A stretch of 64,000 nt of DNA, from assembly GCA_913775525.1 (NCBI GenBank), contig CAJYLH010000039.1, positions 1 through 64,000 of the forward strand, in the 5' to 3' direction. This stretch comes from an uncultured Chryseobacterium sp. (GTDB lineage: Bacteria; Bacteroidota; Bacteroidia; Flavobacteriales; Weeksellaceae). Numbering within the stretch: position 1 is the stretch's first letter; each line of letters begins with the position of its first letter. The notes under the pieces were generated by a model. That model saw only the letters and a list, made by a program, of their open reading frames with translations. It was not told the DNA's origin and did no database searches. The translations under genes and the position numbers were made by a program. Below, piece by piece: positions 62,520-64,000 of the stretch.

Positions 62520-64000
62520 ATGGATATGGAAGATTTGTTTAAAGAAAGCATAGAATATAAAGAGGAATTCTGGAAAAAGCAGGCCAGTCAGATCCGATGG
62601 ACGAAATTTCCGGAACAAATTCTGTCAGAAAGCGACAACGGATATCCGCAGTGGTTTGCTGATGGTCAACTGAATATATGCCACCTCTGTATTGATCAGC
62701 ACATCGAAGACGGTTTTGGCGACCAGGTAGCCATTATTTATGATTCTCCGGTGACCGGCCAGAAGAAAACGTATACGTTCAGCCAAGCCGGGGAGGAAAT
62801 TTCAAAATTAGCCGGTGGCCTCGTTTCTCTTGGCTTACAGAAAGGTGATACCGCGGTCATTTACATGCCGATGATTCCACAGACGCTCTTTGCGATGCTG
62901 GCCTGTGCGCGGATCGGCGTGATCCACAATGTGGTTTTCGGAGGCTTTGCGCCTCATGAACTGGTGGTACGGATTGACGACTGCAAGCCCAAAGCCCTGA
63001 TTACCGCCACCGCAGGTATTGAAATCGCCAGAAGGATCCCTTACTTACCCTTGGTGGAAAAAGCTATTGAACTGGCACAGGATAAAGTGGAGCACATCAT
63101 TGTCTACAACAGGAAACTTGCTGATAACAGCCATGAAATGTTTGACGGAATCATAGATTATGAAGAACTCGTCCAACAATCAGAGCCGGCAGGCTGTCTT
63201 GCAGTGGAATCCACTCACCCACTCTATCTGCTGTATACTTCCGGAACTACCGGGAAGCCGAAAGGCATTGTCCGCGATACCGGCGGTTATGCCACTGCCC
63301 TGAAATTTTCCATGAAATATATATACGGTGTTGAACCCGGTGAAACCTATTGGGCAGCTTCGGATTTCGGTTGGGCGGTTGGGCACAGCTTTTCCGTTTA
63401 CGGCCCTCTGATCAACCGCAATACCACGATTATTTTTGAAGGAAAACCTGTCATGACGCCTGATGCAGGTACTTTCTGGAGGATTATTTCGGACTACAAA
63501 GTATCCGTCATGTTTACGGCTCCTACGGCGATCCGTGCCATTAAAAAAGAAGATCCCGACGGTGAGCTGGTAAAAAAATATGACCTGAGCCATTTCAGGA
63601 AACAGTTCCTCGCCGGGGAACGTTGTGATGTGGCGACTCTGGACTGGTTTGAAAAACATATCGGAGTTCCTGCTATTGACCACTGGTGGCAAACAGAATC
63701 CGGCTGGCCTATGCTGGGACTTCTTACCGCTGATGATCAGTACAGGATTAAAAGAGCGTCCGCAGGAAAACCCATACCTGGATACGACATCAAAATATTT
63801 GATGAAAACGGTTATGAACTGGATGCCCATCATGAAGGATACCTCGTCATTAAACTCCCTCTTCCGCCAGGCGCATTGCTCGGGATCTGGAATGACCACG
63901 AACGTTTTGTCAACAGCTATCTGTCTCAGTATAAAGGCTATTATTTCTCCGGAGACGGAGCGATCAGGGATGAAGACGGCTATGTCTTCATTACCGGAAG
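62520..64000 (+). CDS. acyl-CoA synthetase, PrpE/Acs type (partial, runs off the window)
   Basis: The first 493 codons of an AMP-forming acyl-CoA synthetase; the start is ATG 62520 or 62526. It has the N-terminal ACS domain (YKEEFWKKQASQIRWTKFPEQ), the P-loop YTSGTTGKPKGIVRDTGG, ASDFGWAVGHSFSVYGPLI, the DHWWQTESGWP adenylation motif and YYFSGDGAIRDEDGY. The ASDxGWxVGHSxxVYGPL form is closer to propionyl-CoA synthetase (PrpE) than to Acs. It activates a short carboxylate with ATP and CoA. Together with the porin, transporter and sensor genes upstream it suggests a carboxylate uptake and activation locus. Confidence 0.93.
   Translation, partial: MDMEDLFKESIEYKEEFWKKQASQIRWTKFPEQILSESDNGYPQWFADGQLNICHLCIDQHIEDGFGDQVAIIYDSPVTGQKKTYTFSQAGEEISKLAGGLVSLGLQKGDTAVIYMPMIPQTLFAMLACARIGVIHNVVFGGFAPHELVVRIDDCKPKALITATAGIEIARRIPYLPLVEKAIELAQDKVEHIIVYNRKLADNSHEMFDGIIDYEELVQQSEPAGCLAVESTHPLYLLYTSGTTGKPKGIVRDTGGYATALKFSMKYIYGVEPGETYWAASDFGWAVGHSFSVYGPLINRNTTIIFEGKPVMTPDAGTFWRIISDYKVSVMFTAPTAIRAIKKEDPDGELVKKYDLSHFRKQFLAGERCDVATLDWFEKHIGVPAIDHWWQTESGWPMLGLLTADDQYRIKRASAGKPIPGYDIKIFDENGYELDAHHEGYLVIKLPLPPGALLGIWNDHERFVNSYLSQYKGYYFSGDGAIRDEDGYVFITG

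Overview
The window looks like a chromosomal segment of a Chryseobacterium-like flavobacterium (Bacteroidota, Weeksellaceae). Supporting signs are Bacteroidota-type promoters (a -7 box TAnnTTTG, in the best case 19 bp from a TTTG -33 box), weak or absent Shine-Dalgarno sites, a single-operon arginine pathway with an N-acyl-ornithine carbamoyltransferase, DUF2911 and DUF6814-type proteins, a GN-leader 'bacteriocin-like' micropeptide, and many 7-bp-phased intergenic repeats. This is inferred from sequence recognition, not from a database search.

Region 1 (1-17.5 kb) is a visibly AT-rich island beside a tRNA-Ser(UGA) gene that is followed by the broken 3' end of a tyrosine integrase. It carries one long minus-strand operon whose core is a DNA phosphorothioation system of the Ssp type: DUF4007 protein (SspB-like), large P-loop ATPase (SspC-like), PP-loop sulfurtransferase (SspD/DndC-like) and cysteine desulfurase (SspA/DndA-like). 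Between the SspD-like and SspA-like genes sit a 4-TM protein and a nucleoside-deoxyribosyltransferase-like protein. After the SspA-like gene come a PLD-helicase, a 77-aa protein, an SMC/DndD-like ATPase with a zinc hook, and a 188-aa protein; these are the probable restriction arm (SspFGH/DndFGH-like). A separate 916-aa protein, with a GHKL ATPase fold and a C-terminal nuclease-like DUF3883 domain, lies upstream. The arrangement, with its accessory genes, is the best candidate for an undescribed defence variant.

Region 2 (17.5-29 kb) holds small accessory and stress genes: VOC and DinB proteins, a TetR regulator with two matching operator-like sites beside a dihydrolipoamide dehydrogenase, GNAT, a methyltransferase, several alpha/beta hydrolases, a MarR operon headed by a 36-bp perfect palindrome, and an SDR. 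Gene remnants lie between them.

Region 3 (29-39.5 kb) is rich in repeats: hairpin families, a ~105-bp inverted repeat, three 33-bp palindromes with covarying cores, heptad arrays, and a ~380-bp repeat present in opposite orientations around 33.2 and 39.2 kb. Among them are trxB, holA, a HAD phosphatase, a dienelactone hydrolase and other housekeeping genes.

Region 4 (39.5-54.8 kb) is nucleotide and arginine metabolism. carB, a four-helix-bundle gene, carA and pyrB are on the minus strand. pyrB is preceded by a strong promoter, a 23-codon leader ORF and an intrinsic terminator whose left arm overlaps the leader stop codon, as expected for pyrBI-type attenuation. An Lrp/AsnC regulator diverges from it. 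Then follows the operon argA-like/argG/argC/argD/argF'/argB/argE/argH, read from 54.8 kb down to 46.3 kb. Carbamoyl phosphate made by CarAB feeds both PyrB and ArgF'.

Region 5 (54.9-64 kb, plus strand) starts with a zinc-ribbon/HTH protein. It continues with a porin, an MHS-type MFS transporter, two small membrane proteins, an SLC5-fused sensor kinase, a stand-alone receiver and the start of a PrpE/Acs-type acyl-CoA synthetase. This resembles a CrbSR/CbrA-type carboxylate sensing and uptake module.
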